NCBI GenBank assembly: GCA_947095535.1
Contig: OX352772.1
Location: 45,341,445 to 45,405,444 of the forward strand
Reading direction: 5' to 3'
Length of the DNA stretch: 64,000 bases
Source: Poecilobothrus nobilitatus
Lineage: Eukaryota > Arthropoda > Insecta > Diptera > Dolichopodidae
Below, piece by piece: positions 44,705 to 57,994 of this stretch. Every line of letters starts with the position of its first letter. Position 1 is the stretch's first letter. A program made the position numbers and the translations under genes. The notes under the pieces are model-generated. The model ran no database searches. It was not told the origin of the DNA and was given only the letters and a program-made list of their open reading frames with translations.

Positions 44705-47700
44705 TATAAAATTGATTGTAACATCCTACTATATTTATTTGAGGAAGTGACCTTTAACTGGACAATGATTTTTTTCATATTTTATTCATTTAACACTTTG
44801 TTAAAAACTTATACGACGATGAACGTATAATTCGATGAACTTGTAAAATACAAATTGAGCTTTTTTTCGAGATTTTAGAAGTACCCAAAATATATAATGG
44901 AAATACTAGACATACATTAGAAAAATACTGGGACTGAACAACAACTGTTACATTAGTAAAACATTTTAAGTAAAACTTTTAAAATTTTAATATGATTAAA
45001 TAAGAATATCACAAAAACCTCATAAAGTTTAAGAATATACAAAAAAAAAAATTCTTTTAAGCTTGTTGTAAAGAAAATAAAAAGGAAATAACAATATGTA
45101 AAAACAATGGTGGAAAACCATCATCAAAATTTACAGTCTATTCTATACTTGGAGGAGGTCATGTAGAAATTGGTAATATTCTAATTTTTGATACGGTGTA
45201 AACGTATTTTGTTTTGCTATTCCAGTCTTATTTTTCTCCTATATTACTTTTAAAATATATTATTACACTTTTAAGTCAATTTGTATTTTATTCTTATCGG
45301 ATTTTATACATATTATATAATGCCGTTATACATTTGTATAACGGCATGCCGGGTACTCAATACTCATCAAATAAAACAAAAAAGAGAAAAGAAAAATAAG
45401 AGAAAATAAAATAATAATATAATCTTTTAGAATTCTTCTATGTAAGAAAGAGAAAAAGGATTTATTCACAATTTTATTGCGTATAACGCAACAGATTACA
45501 CATTTGGGTTAAATGTGAGTATCATGAATTACACTATGATTTGATTCAACAAAACTCTCTTACATGTTATGTACATACATGTTAATTTACTGTTATGTTT
45601 TCTAGTACAATACACTGTATCGAATTTATATTAGATATAATATATATATAGTATAGAAAATCCCTATATGGGATTAGAATTAGGAAGAAATACATATTAT
45701 ATAGATATTCAATTTTATGATTATTATGATATCAAAATACCAAACAGAAAATCAGATTTTTCTTAACAGTTTGTATAAAGAAAATACAAAAAAAAATTTA
45801 GTTAAAAATAATTTAATACAATAAAAAGTTAATATTAATGTTTTAGATGGAATTGTATAACGTAGGAGAAATTATATTCAACAACCACTCACTTAAAATA
45901 CATAATTTTTTCTTTTAGTTTTTGTTGCACTTTATTATCTTAATTCGAAGTTTGTATGAATCTTTCTCTTCTTGGTGTTACGACGTTAAAAATTATAGAG
46001 TCATACAAGGTTATAAACCTTGGCAGACTTTAGAACTTGGTTAAAGAAATGTTCTAATACACATACCCCGATTTTAGACGAAGGATTTTATGTATAGTGT
46101 TTCCATCTTCAACAAGGAAGATCAGCGATGACAACTTTTAATAAGGTTTTTGAAATGGGAATAATACCAGAAAGTTAATCAACTACATCGATTTCGTCAC
46201 GGACATAAAATTCTGTAATAGAAAATAAATTTAATATAATTGCAAAAGAGCATTGCATGTCGGATTTTGGTTTATTCGATACGCCATTAAGAATTAAGGT
46301 ATTCTAAAGATATTAAAGTATTTCGACTAAAAATTTTTAGGTATCTATATAAAAAAAACGTATAGTTAATGAAACAATTTGTTAGTAAAAAGGAAGAGTA
46401 ATAATATTTTTAGAATTAGAGTCTTTAGCATAAATAAGTATATACACACTATTATCTAAATTACAAAACAATAAAATAAATGACTGTTTCCCACATGTGA
46501 TTGTCAAAAATTTCTCTTTTATTTTTTTAACATTATTATTTTTTTACTTTGCAGTACAATCACTATGAGATAATACCAATGTCATTAAGAATGGCCTTAG
46601 ACAATATAACACTTGAGTAGTTACTATTGTTTTCGGATCGATCTATAAAATATTATTTTTATATAAATCTATTTTCAATTTTATTTGCACTATTCATCTT
46701 ATTAACGTTCTCAGTATTATCTTAACCTTCATTTTACTCAGCCATCGCCGTACAGTAAATCTATTCAAAATTTCACTTTTTTAAAAGATACCTTGCAGAA
46801 ATAAATATACATACCTATTCAAAAGAAATAAAACATTTAATGTCTTGAAGTGTTCCAACAAAGAAAATGGAGTTCAACAGATGTCCATCGCTACACCGTA
46901 GAACTGTTAAAATGCTGTAAGACATCTTAAATTTTCTCAATCCTGCTCGCATAGCTGGTTCCCTCCATTATAATCTCTAAAATCTAACTTTTCATTTTTA
47001 TTAAATATTCTCCCCTAAAGTCCCTTCTTTAAAAATCTTTAGTAAGGTGGTTGAGAAAGTTGAGGAGGTAAGGAGATTTTAAAAGGAGGTTGCTTTGGTT
47101 TTATTTTAAAATGTAACACTACCTAGAGAAATAAAACGTGTCTTCTTATTGGTAACTTTCGATGGTTTCTATCCACCTCCGTTAAATTTTAGTGGAAACT
47201 TAAGTCTTTTCTTAAAACACAGAAATAAAAATGAAAAAAATCAATTATCTTGAAGATATTAATTTTACAAATGGCAAAAGATGCCAATTTTTTGAAAAAA
47301 AAAAACACTTTTTTTTTTAAATATAATTTTTGTAGTTTTTCTAATCTTCAAACAGGAATTTTAACGCAAAAAAAAAAATTTATTTTAAAACTATTTCGTA
47401 AAACCACCAAACTGAAATTTTTTTTTAAGAATAATAATTTTTAAAACCTATAGGTAGGTATTTAAAATTTTTTTAAAAGTTTTGAAATTAATGAAATCAA
47501 ATGAAGACAAAGACGTATAAAAAAAAAAAACTAATGAAGACAAATTATTGCTAAAACAGGATACATTTTTTCAGGTTGAATTTAGTGCTTCTAATTTTAA
47601 GTAACAAAAAAAAAAAACAAAAAACCTCAAAATATTTTCATTAATTTCTTTTCTTTTTTGACCAGCAGATGACACCTTAGAAATGAAACAACATTTGTTG

Positions 47701-49120
47701 CACAACACATTATCACATTTTAGTATGTCATTTTTTATTTAAATTTTTTTTTTTTTTTTCCAATTCTAGAGAAACCTGTTTTTGTCCTTCACATTTTCTG
47801 CCTAAAATTTTTCACAACTTATAGTTTAGTTGGATTTAATTTTATTGGTATTATCAACATCAGTACTAACATCAAAAGTTGGCATGGTAATCACTTTAAT
47901 TTGTGTTTTGTTTTTTTTTTTTTTTTTTGTACATGCATGCAATCAAATTATTTAAAAATTAAAGAAAAAAAAAAAAACTCTCAAGAAATGGCATCTAGGT
48001 TGATTATGACACAAAAATTAAAAAATATATATATGTACATATATATAGTAAAAATATAATTTGGTCACCTGTCTTTTAGCACCATACAGGTATGGTCATT
48101 TCACTTGTGTAAAAGAAGTGTTAAATAAGAAAATATATATAAGAAAAAAAAAAAATCAATTTAATTTTATTTATACCTACTGGAAATTTTGTAGGTTACT
48201 CCAATTACATCAAAACTTTTTTAAGAAATTACAAAAAAAGAAAAAATTAAAATATGTGAGAAATTGAATAGTTAAAAAAAAAAAAAACAACAACAAAAAT
48301 AACTTAAAGATAGCAAGAACATCCGGTTAATGGTTTACTTTCAAATTAAATTTTTCTGCATTTTTTTTTTGCTGTTTTTGTTTTTTTTTTTTTATTTTCA
48401 ACATGAAAGTTAGAATGGCTTATGTTATTATTAGACTATTGTGATCTTAAGGGATTTTTGTGGCACATCTAAGTAGAATTTTTAATTTTTGTTCAGTAGT
48501 ATTAGGTTTTGATTTAAAAGTATGAAAAAGTCGATCTATTAGCATTTTTGCTTGCTAATTGTTTTACACTGTGTTCGCATTCTGCATTGGTACATATTGC
48601 GAGAGGGCGGAAGTTAAGTTAGGAAAATTGGAGTATTATATGAATCATAGAAGATAGAATCATAGAAGTGACAATATGTTGTACATAATCTACTTGTATT
48701 ATATTATAATAAAGTAGATTTAAACTAATCCGCATTCAATTACTACATGTGATAGTACTGGACCGTATCACATGTATATACAACTGCTAAAATTTTAAAC
48801 AACTCATTTCAGTTTTAAAGTATAATAAATATTATTTATATTTGAATATATGAAACACTCCCTCCGTTTTTGGTCACACAATACACTGAGGGACCTTTAC
48901 TATTATTTTACAATATGAGGAGGAAGATGATGCCACATGAATATTGTTCAACTCAAAAATATTAATTTTCATATGCTGAATTATGTCATCTAGAAATTTT
49001 AACTAAGTAGGGGGTGGGATAGGGGAAAATAAAAGATTTTTAGAGATAAGTTAATGTAGCTAAAACAAAAATTTAAAATGAATATAAAGCTTAACTTACC
49101 TTAATTATTATTTTTTTTTA
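44705..49120. other. AT-rich spacer, no feature recognised
   Basis: No gene is supported. Noted items are a perfect 12-bp inverted repeat (ATGCCGTTATAC, 3-base loop) at 45,320-45,346 and an 11-bp inverted repeat (TACATGTGATA) at 48,744-48,776. An acceptor-like T-rich tract ending GACCAGCAG lies at 47,668. None amounts to a feature. Confidence 0.45.
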
Positions 49121-49122
49121 AT

Positions 49123-49290
49123 TCATTTCTCTGCCACATAAATGTGTACAGGAAATTACACAGCCTTTCCTATTCAGGCGTGGCTGTAAATGTAGTAAGG
49201 GGGAAAAACTCTTACGACGTGTTTGGGATTCGAAACCACATTCTCTCGGTGTTTACAGCGTGTTTTATACGCTCTTTCCCACTAGGCCAC
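49123..49290 (-). mobile_element. tRNA-derived SINE, copy 4
   Basis: Minus-strand copy close to copy 2. It has an A box in GGCCTAGTGGGAAAGAGCG, then GTATAAAACACGCTGTAAAC, a slightly damaged B box (TGGTTTCGAATCCC), then CGTAAGAG and TTACTACATTTACAGCCACG. The tail side abuts a T-run at about 49,111-49,120. The tRNA acceptor start is truncated by a few bases. An overlapping open frame (49,144-49,329) is antisense to the SINE and not a gene. Confidence 0.8.
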
Positions 49291-49294
49291 ATTA

Positions 49295-50025
49295 TCAAAT
49301 ATATTAAGCTTTACGGAAAACTAAGTTAACTAAGTTTCGAGTTTTAAATAAGAAAATAAACAACTCTAATTGTATTTCATAATTTTTATTTTATGACTTC
49401 ATGTTATAATTTTAACAAACTACTAAGAGACGAAGATAAAATAATGTCAAAAATACGAGTAAATTTTCTTTTAGACAGAGTAAGACAGAGTAACTTTAAA
49501 TCTTTGTTTAAAAGTTTAATTTTTGCTTGACTGCTATAAAATCTTACTAATAAATTTATCAGATTTATCATTAATTACAAGTGAAATCACCTAAAGCGAA
49601 ACAGAAAAAAGAAAAATTTAATTTATTTGCATTTTAATATTTTATATACAAAGTTGCATTTTTAATTATTCTATTGGTTCCATATTCATTTGTCTGGTCT
49701 AAAGCCTTTCTTATATCTTTAGCTTCCACTTTATAAATTTTAATAGTCTAGGTACTAAAAAAGTATACATTTTTAAGCAACCAGTTTTTTTTTTTAGATT
49801 GAGGCTGAATTGGATCTTTACAGATTTTATAAAGAAAAACAATTGTCTATACTTCTTTAACAAACAATACTCCTTTTCCGAAAGATTTTCGGTATATTTT
49901 GGACCGGTTAATTTAGATCTGATTATTTTTGGTACTTTTTGGCCTTATGTACTTTTAAGGTTCTGTACATAATATAATTATTGAACAAAATCTTACACCT
50001 TGATAACGTTTTTAAATACTTCAAT
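49295..50025. other. AT-rich spacer, no feature seen
   Basis: Only AT-rich sequence is present, with no recognisable repeat or frame. Confidence 0.5.
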
Positions 50026-50030
50026 GTATA

Positions 50031-50470
50031 CATGGTGCTTCCGACTCGATGGTCTTCCTTGAAATGGGTAATCGGGCATGTCGAGTCGAACAAAAATTTG
50101 TACTGGAGGAGCGGTCTATTATGGATCCTTTTCGAGATAGGTTTTAGCGACTTTTCAAAAAAATCTATAACTTTTGAACGGCTGGCTATAGAGAGATAAA
50201 TGCTTTTTATAGAGTAAGTTGTCAGCTTTAATTTTTGTGTACTAACTATCCCTTTGTAACCGAACAGTTACAAAGTTGTGGTATGATGGAAAATGAAAAA
50301 ATTATGCTCAAAATTTTCTTTTGAAACACTTTGTATTTGTGGTACTTTTTATAGCATATTTCGAAACAGCTTTTCAAGCCTTATAATTAGTACCTAAGAA
50401 CTTTATCTCTATCTCTAACCGTTTTTGAGATATAAAGAATAGAAAGGACAATCGAGTCGGAACCACCTTG
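50031..50470. mobile_element. 440-bp MITE with TA target duplication
   Basis: The ends are inverted repeats: CATGGTGCTTCCGACTCGAT on the left and, read on the minus strand from the right, CAAGGTGGTTCCGACTCGAT. Similarity continues for about eight more bases. TA dinucleotides flank both ends (50,029-50,030 and 50,471-50,472). TA duplication and C-A-x-G-G-T-G-type ends fit a Tc1/mariner-derived miniature inverted-repeat element, though superfamily is inferred. Open frames overlapping it (49,981-50,199 and 50,374-50,622) are spurious. Confidence 0.8.
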
Positions 50471-50474
50471 TATA

Positions 50475-53400
50475 CAATATAACTGAAATTATCTTGTATG
50501 CATCTTACTCTGTTTAATGCGATTATTTTTGTAATGTCGCAGGTGATGTTGCAAACTTTTAGTTTTACAAACATTGTTCGCTGTGAAGTGTGTGTCTTAT
50601 TCACACCAATTATTTTTTTCATACCTTAATCACACTTATTATGTATACCTTATTCACAGAATTATGTTGTTTTTGTTATGACCGATACATTTTTAGTTTA
50701 TAATTTCTACCATAATTGCGAGTTCCTGCATTATATAGGTTGCAATTCGAATGCTGTTCGTTTTTTCCTTATTATGTTGTCGATATCATCTTGGACTCCT
50801 CCGTTTGATGTAATGGCAAAATCTTTTTATAAAAAATTTTTAATTAGTATCTTTTTTTTTAGTATGGAGAAGAGATGCAGATTAAAAAGTAAGTAGAGTT
50901 ATAGAGACGACACTATTACTACATGGATTTTAAAATTGTTACTTTCTAACTTTCTTAAGTCTTTATATAGCCTTGTACAAGAATTAGGCTAAAAAGAATT
51001 TCCTTATAAATTATAAATCATGTAAAATATATCTAAAGATAATCTAATTTATAAAAACATCAAGATATTAGGAAAAACTGAAAACTACAATTTGATAAAA
51101 ATTAAAAGTAGCAAACGATTAAAATAATTTTTTTCAGATTAAAGTTCAATACAAAATGCTTGAAAATATCTAATTCTTTTAAAGACAAAAATATTAAAAG
51201 AACTTTAAAGTTACTTAAGTACTGTCCAGAGTTATGTATTTATTATATATCAGACTACAAAAATTCAATTGGGCTCTCTAAAAAAAAGATACTTAGTTAT
51301 CCATTTAAAACTCAAACCTTTTGTATTTTATTAAAAGTTAATTTTTAAATATTTTACCTTGGAAAAAATAAAACAAAAACTTTTTTTTGTCTCTAAGTTT
51401 GCAACCCCAAAAAAAAAATTTTATTTTTAGAGCATCTATAGCTGATATTATTATTGTCTTTTTTTTTTTTGTTTTTGGAAATCTTTTCAGATTTCAATTT
51501 TTAAAATTCAATGCAACATTTATGTCTGTTTTAAAAAGTGTGTTGTTTTGTTGGCTTACATAAAATCTTTCAATTGTTTCTTTTTTTTTTTTTTTTTATT
51601 TTTAGTTATTTTTTTTTTTGTTTTTTTTTTTTTTGGTTATAGCTTCCTTTCACCTGCTCATGTATGTCTATTGTAGTACCTGAACAAATACTTAAAAAAA
51701 AAAAATTGAATTTCTTAGTTGAAAAGAAAAACAAAAAAAAAATTAAAATAAAAAAGACTACAATAAATGAATTTTATGTTGTTTTATTATTATTTTTTTC
51801 TTTTTTGTGAAATTTCATGGCAAACAACAACGAGTACAACAAAAAAAAAAAAAAAAATTTACATTCAAAATATTGGAGAAACCCGAAATAAAGTACAAAA
51901 TATTTTTGACCATGTAATTTAAAAATGTTCAAAAAAAAAAAAAACTACAATAAAAACAAAAATCCCAAAAAAAGTAACAAAGATATAACAATAAATGCAA
52001 CAAAAACAAAAAAAAAATAAAAAATCCAACAAAGGTAATAAAAAAGTGCAATATAAGTTGCAACAAACTAAAAAAAAACCCTGCAAAACCGAAAAAAAAA
52101 TTTTTATTTCTAAAAATTACAAACTGCGTACGCACATAATCTTTAAGTTTCTTGTTTTTATTTTTTTTTGTATTTTTTTATTTTTAAGTTTCACTTTATA
52201 AAATTGTTGTTGCATAGTAAAAAAAATATAAAAATGCAACATATTAATACAACAAAAGTTGTATGATGAAACAACAAACTTGAATCAAATACGTAAAACA
52301 ATCTAAAAAACAAAAAAAAAAAAAAAATGTTGATAGTTTATAAGACGAAATTAATATTATGGTAAAGGTTGCAAGTGATACTATTTTGTGATGCATGTGT
52401 TGAAATAAGTCTTTTTTAACTACATACACTTAAGTATATAATATATTCAATGAAATGTAATATGACATAATACGTGAAATAACATATAATAAAACTTATA
52501 ACATTGAAGTAAGAAAATATTTTTTCGATAGGTTATTTGGGAGGGTCAGCCGTTTATTGACAACAAAAATTCTATTAGTTCCAAGTTTGGAACATTTAAA
52601 CGTTGATTATTAAGCTTAAAGCATACATTTAATTTTGCACTTTAATATTTGAAGCCTTATTACTTTATTTCATTTAATATCAAGTCTTTTCAAATATTTT
52701 TTGCTAGATTTTCTTTGTTTGTTCATTTTTCGGGAGAGGAAAGGTGAGAGTCATCGAAGATATTATCAAGAAAACAGTTTTTGACAGTCTCACAGTCTCA
52801 AAGAGTTGGAGTTACAAGTGATTAAACATTACCAGAATATTTCACCAAAAAAAGGACTAATGTTCAGGTACTATAAGACGTGAAAGTCTAATAAGTTGAA
52901 TCTACTAGTCTTTAACTATCGAAACTATCTCAAATCGAATATTATGATGTTTAAATAAAGAAAAAATAAATTTGTTCGTTGAGAACTTTTAAAACATACT
53001 TTAAAATTTCTGTTTGCATATTTATTTTTTTGCAATATAAATGTTTGCTATATTTTAGAATTTTATTTTAATTTTGTTTTTTTTTTTCGTCTTTGTTATT
53101 GTTTTAAAAGTGTTCAATAGTATAAATAAGCAGTAGTGGCACTTTTCTTACATATGTGGATAGTTCCGATCTCTTCGTAGATTGTTTTTTTTTTTTTTTC
53201 AAGACAAAAAAAGTAATTAAATACCAACCATTTTTGGCCTATCCATTAATGAAATAATATGACAAACTCCGTTAAGTCAGTATTAGTTCCCAATATGTGA
53301 AGAATATGAAATGGGGTTTAAAATGTACCTATGTTTAAATATTTAATAAAATATTTTGTAATGATAACCACCTGCTCCTTTTCTTTTTCTACTTCTTCTT

Positions 53401-56400
53401 CGCGTTGATTCCTAATTATTTTGATCTATTTCTGAATTATTTTAGAAACTAATTTTATTTGATTAATTCTCATCTGTTCCTTTCGTCAATGCTGTAGATT
53501 TTAATTCCTTCACTGAGGACTTATTTATTTCATATTTTCTTTTAGCTAAGTTGAAATTTTTACTGTCGATTGCTACTAACAGCTAATGCCTACACTCAAA
53601 CGAGAAACAAGATGTGACATATGTCATTTATTATAATCTAGAATCCTTAAGATGGCGTAAAACATAGATTATAAAAATTCGTTTGTAATATGGCGGTCGT
53701 GCTTATGCAATTATACATTATACATTATATTATGTGTTTCCTAAACGTGGCAATTAATATGTTTACAATTTAGAAAAGTTTAAGAAGAATATTAACATAT
53801 TTCTTCAAAATACCCATCCAAATCCACATATGAATTATCAAATTCCTTCATTCTTCATTGTTTTAAGTTTCTTAAACCACATTTTTACAAACATTCATTC
53901 CATATTCTGCTTCCCAAGACGAAATTGTAAATTTGTTGTAAAGATTCAATTCTAAAGACTTGTTTAAAAGAGGGTGATTTTAGTTAATGCGCAAAGTATT
54001 CCGGAATTTTAAAACCAGGAAATTCTACCCAGATCTCCGAAAAAAAAAATAAATAATGATCTCATTTTGGGACAGGATTACTTTTAGCAATCGGTTTAAA
54101 TTATTATTAATTCCCGATATATGAAACAATTAGTTCCAGAAAAATATGAAATGGTGTTTGCAATTTATGTTAGAGCTTACTGATAATGATAATATGTTAT
54201 ACATAAATATTGTTCGACTAATAATAATAATTAATTTTTGGGGCTACATAAATCAAATGAAATGATTATATTCTAAAATGTTACTTGTCCTAGATTTCCT
54301 TTTCCAATGTTTTTACACGCAATTAAATTTTTTTAAAATATTTTATTCACAATGCATTTAAAGTGGATGCAATATTTAATTGTTTTTTTTTTTTTTTTTG
54401 TTTGGTGAGAATTGAAATAAAAAACTCATTTTTGGTTCAATGAATGCAAAGGTAACATTGAAATTGGAAAAAAAAATTGTTATTAAGAAAAACAATAAAA
54501 AAAATCTGAAGTAAAATTTGTATCCTATAAGTTTCTTCTATTAACAACATAATGACGACATACAAACATAACTTCAAATAATATCTAAAATAAATTATAA
54601 AAGAAGAAATGAAATTTGTGGCTCCAATGGTTAAAATAATGATCCCCATAAAAAGTTTACAAAAATAAAAAAAAGAAACTTAAAACTTTTTTTTGCTTTC
54701 AGATAAAAAAAAATAAAATAAAAAACCTTATAATAATAACTTTGGGGTTCTGTGGTCTTGTAAGCCCATTTTTATTTTTGGAAAGAAAAAAAAAAATGAC
54801 TTGAAGTTTGTTTTTATTGTTTTACTTGAATGCAATTTGACTGGCATAATGTTTAGTTAGTATTTCCATCTCTCTCTCTCTCTCTCTCTCTGACTTTTAT
54901 GCCTTTTTTTATTTTTTTTTCAAATTTTAAAGGTATTTTAATAAATTTAATGCTAAAATACATAGGTATATATAGGTATATGTACTAGTATGCACAAATA
55001 ATATGTGGATATATATACATTTTCATCTCAAAGTTATTTAATCTGAAGTTACTTTTGAAGGGATCTATAGTACTACAATATTTTATTTCGTGTGTTTTAT
55101 TATTTTTTAATTTTAGGCAAAAAAAAAAAAAAAAACAAAACATAAATAAAAAAACTACCAAAACTATATTGTATTTTTTTTGTTGGCATTATTTTTAATT
55201 TGTTAAGTAAAATACAAAAATCCATTCTTGTATTTTATAACCCGATTGCTAAAACGTGCTATTTTAAAAATAAAATGTAGATTCGGAGCCATTTCGTTAA
55301 AAATGTAATTTTAAATTTGACTTCTAAAAGTAAAATCTTATATAAAAATTTTGGAGAGAAAAATATTTCGAGAGGCGAGATTATATTTCAAAGCTCTAAG
55401 TATTTGGCCAATCAAACTTCTGTGAATATATATAAATATTTTCTACAGTTCAATACACTATAACTGACGGATACATAGAAAAAAAAAAATTCCTTCTCTT
55501 AAAATCATAAAAATTCTTTAATATTGAAATTTAAGATTTTAAGAGAATAATTTGAAAAAATCAAAATTTCGAAAATTTTAGAAGTCTTTATCAATTTCTA
55601 CAGTATTATAAGAATCCAATTTCAATCAAGTTCTAACTTAGGTGCAATTTAAAACAAAGATGTGCTAAAAGTATGCAAAAAATGTTAAAAAGTCAAGGAA
55701 TTACCGTTTTACGATATATTTAGTAAAAACAAAAGTAGATCGTCTTCAAAAATAGCGATACCATAATGCTTTATAATATTTTAGAAATGTTCATCCCTCA
55801 GCCTGCTTTGATTCAGAGCAACAAAATAATTTGTTTCAGTTAGGCACTGCATAACAATACCTGTATTAAATATTATGAAATATAATTTTAGTGTATATAT
55901 GTATTGTATTTCTAAAGTCGTCCAAAGATTCTTTGTATCATGTAGGTACAATATTATTCATCTAATAGTCAGATATTAACACATCTGACTATTATTAGGT
56001 ATATGTTGCACTTAAATTACACAATTTGCATATGGATAATATGCATAATAGATAACCGTCAGACTAAGAGCCACATTTTAGTTATAGTTTGTCTAGGAAA
56101 TTTATTTTATTTTTAACGCATATAACACTATAACAGTTCTAGTACATAAAACAATGTTAGAAGCAAAAGTTAGTTCATAAATTTTGAAGACCTTTTAATA
56201 TACACTTATAAGTTTTGTTTCCTACTGTTTTCAAACTTGCTGTTTGAGTATTTTACTGGAAAAGAGAAGGTTAAAATGAAACATTTCAATCATCAAAAGA
56301 TTAACTCGTACAAAGTTGTACAAAACGTTAAAACCGTTAAACCAACATCATCTGGACCAAATATGTGTATTAAAATCGTCATTATTACAAGCGCAAGTGA

Positions 56401-56880
56401 TGAAGATAGTACATATCATGATATAACGTTACACTCAACTACACTGTAAAGAGGAATCATGTAATAAAAGATAAAAGATGTTGTTAAAAAAAGAAGGTAA
56501 TAAATTATGAAAAATAATATCTTTTTAATATAATTTTTCCCTCCAGTTTTATAGTTACTATATTTTTGTTGTTTAGCTTTTAGTCTACAATTAATGCATT
56601 TTAATAATAATAAGCAAAAAATTAAAATTGCCAAAAAAACTTAATAGTGTTATTTTTCTTTCTCTTTATAATATTTTCTTTTATTTTAATTCTTTTTAGT
56701 TTTAGTACTCGTATTTTGTATCCCAAATCCACACTATTATTTTCGGTTTTATTTTTTTTTTGTTTTTTTTTTTTGGTAAATTTTGGCAAATACCACATAA
56801 CAAATTTTTTTTTAGTAATAAATGGGAAGCTTAGCTTATCAATTTACCATTAAACTTATATATATTTACGATGTGTACTT
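50475..56880. other. Long AT-rich spacer
   Basis: No gene is supported. Noted items are a (TC)n tract at about 54,868-54,891 and a perfect 12-bp inverted repeat (TAATAGTCAGAT, 8-base loop) at 55,963-55,994. Two diverged segments share GTTCCNNATATGTGAA- and ATATGAAATGGGGTTT-like motifs (about 53,284 and 54,108). The open frame 56,237-56,449 has a more balanced composition (TVKPTSSGPNMCIKIV inside) but no recognisable domain. Confidence 0.5.
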
Positions 56881-56886
56881 TATATA

Positions 56887-57993
56887 GGTGATGTGTCATA
56901 AGTCCCATGGTTTTAACACAATTCAATAGATTATAAGTTCCTTAAGTTTTTGGCTCACATCAACAGCACAAAAATTTGATTGAGATTTTAAATCTTTTTC
57001 GTGGAAAGTTTTTTCCGTTTATGGTTAGTGTTTGTATTGGTTTTTTTTCTTAAGAAAGATGAGAATCTTCGAAATACACCAAGAATTCCTCCTTGGTAGT
57101 ATTAGATTCTTACTGACTAAACCCACCTCCCTTTATAGGCAATATAATCGTATGACAATAGGATGCTGAAACATTGGCTATTATTATTACTATTTTCTAA
57201 CAGTAATAATAGCTGTTACAACAGTTACAACATACAGTAGTATATAGCACCTTCCTGCATGAGGTATGAACCATGAGATTACCAACTATTGAAGACAATC
57301 CCCACTGTCACAGATATTATTTTTGGTATTAGTATTACTTATTAATATTATTATTATTATTTACTACAGAATCAGGATCATCAGTTTGTAATCAACTATA
57401 AAATCTTTCTGAATTGCCTTTCGGGAAAGGAAGAAATTTAGAGAGATTTTATAGTTTCTTTCTTTACAATATCGTTTTCCCCAGAATATGTATAAATATA
57501 TTTCCACCTTCTCAGGAAAGTTTACAAAAATTAAATTTACTATAAATACAATTCCATAAAATATTTCTCAAAATATAACTTTTGAATTAATAAATATGTA
57601 ATATGCCAGCTGCTCGGCTTAAGTTTATTCACAAGTGTCTATTTGGCGAAAAACAAAACTTTTAAGAAAATCATTTCACCCCCCTTTTAAAGAATGGTTC
57701 AACGAAAAATTTAAATTATATTTTTATAAAAATTATTTATACATTTTCTCAACTATACATTTTTAAGAAGTTTTATTTTGATATTCTTAATTTCAATAGT
57801 TACTTTTAATACAATTTACTTTTAAAGATCATAATTCTCATCTAACTCTTGTATATACATATACCAAATAGGACTTCTGACTGGAAACGTTCAAATAGGA
57901 CTTATTACACCTCCCATGAAATTCTTCACCCATTATAGATTGGATTAAAAGTCAAAATGAGATTTTTGACCTTAGGACTTATGACACGTTACC
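56887..57993. mobile_element. 1.1-kb element with 19-bp terminal inverted repeats
   Basis: Left end GGTGATGTGTCATAAGTCC and right end, on the minus strand, GGTAACGTGTCATAAGTCC: 17 of 19 bases match. A third, subterminal version lies inverted at 57,898-57,914 (GGACTTATTACACCTCC), so the element may have a compound end. The interior includes a CTTCCTGCATGA-family copy at about 57,066-57,405. No transposase ORF is visible, so it is non-autonomous. Flanks are AT-rich (TTTATATA and TTTTATAA), too simple to define a target duplication. Confidence 0.6.
57066..57405 (+). repeat. CTTCCTGCATGA repeat family, copy 3
   Basis: Order of blocks: GAATCTTCGAAATACACCAA, GAATTCCTCCTTGG, ATTCTTACTGACTAAACCCA, GGATGCTGAAACATTGGC, TATTATTATTACTATTTTCT, AGCACCTTCCTGCATGAGGT, then a second attenuated half ending near AATCAGGATCATCAGTTTGT. 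It matches the copies at 37,355 and 59,250. It lies inside the terminal-inverted-repeat element at 56,887-57,993. Confidence 0.65.
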
Positions 57994-57994
57994 T

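Noticed and set aside
47661..47745. Coding exon after the T-rich tract ending GACCAGCAG
   Set aside because: The acceptor is good but the frame that follows (DTLEMKQHLLHNTLSHFSMS) is unrecognised, and T-rich tracts with AG are expected by chance here.
54868..54891. GAGA-factor type regulatory element
   Set aside because: The (TC)n tract is a simple microsatellite with no associated promoter or gene in view.
56237..56449. Open frame of 70 codons with more balanced composition
   Set aside because: No recognisable domain and no start-context or splice evidence; kept only as a note in the spacer entry.
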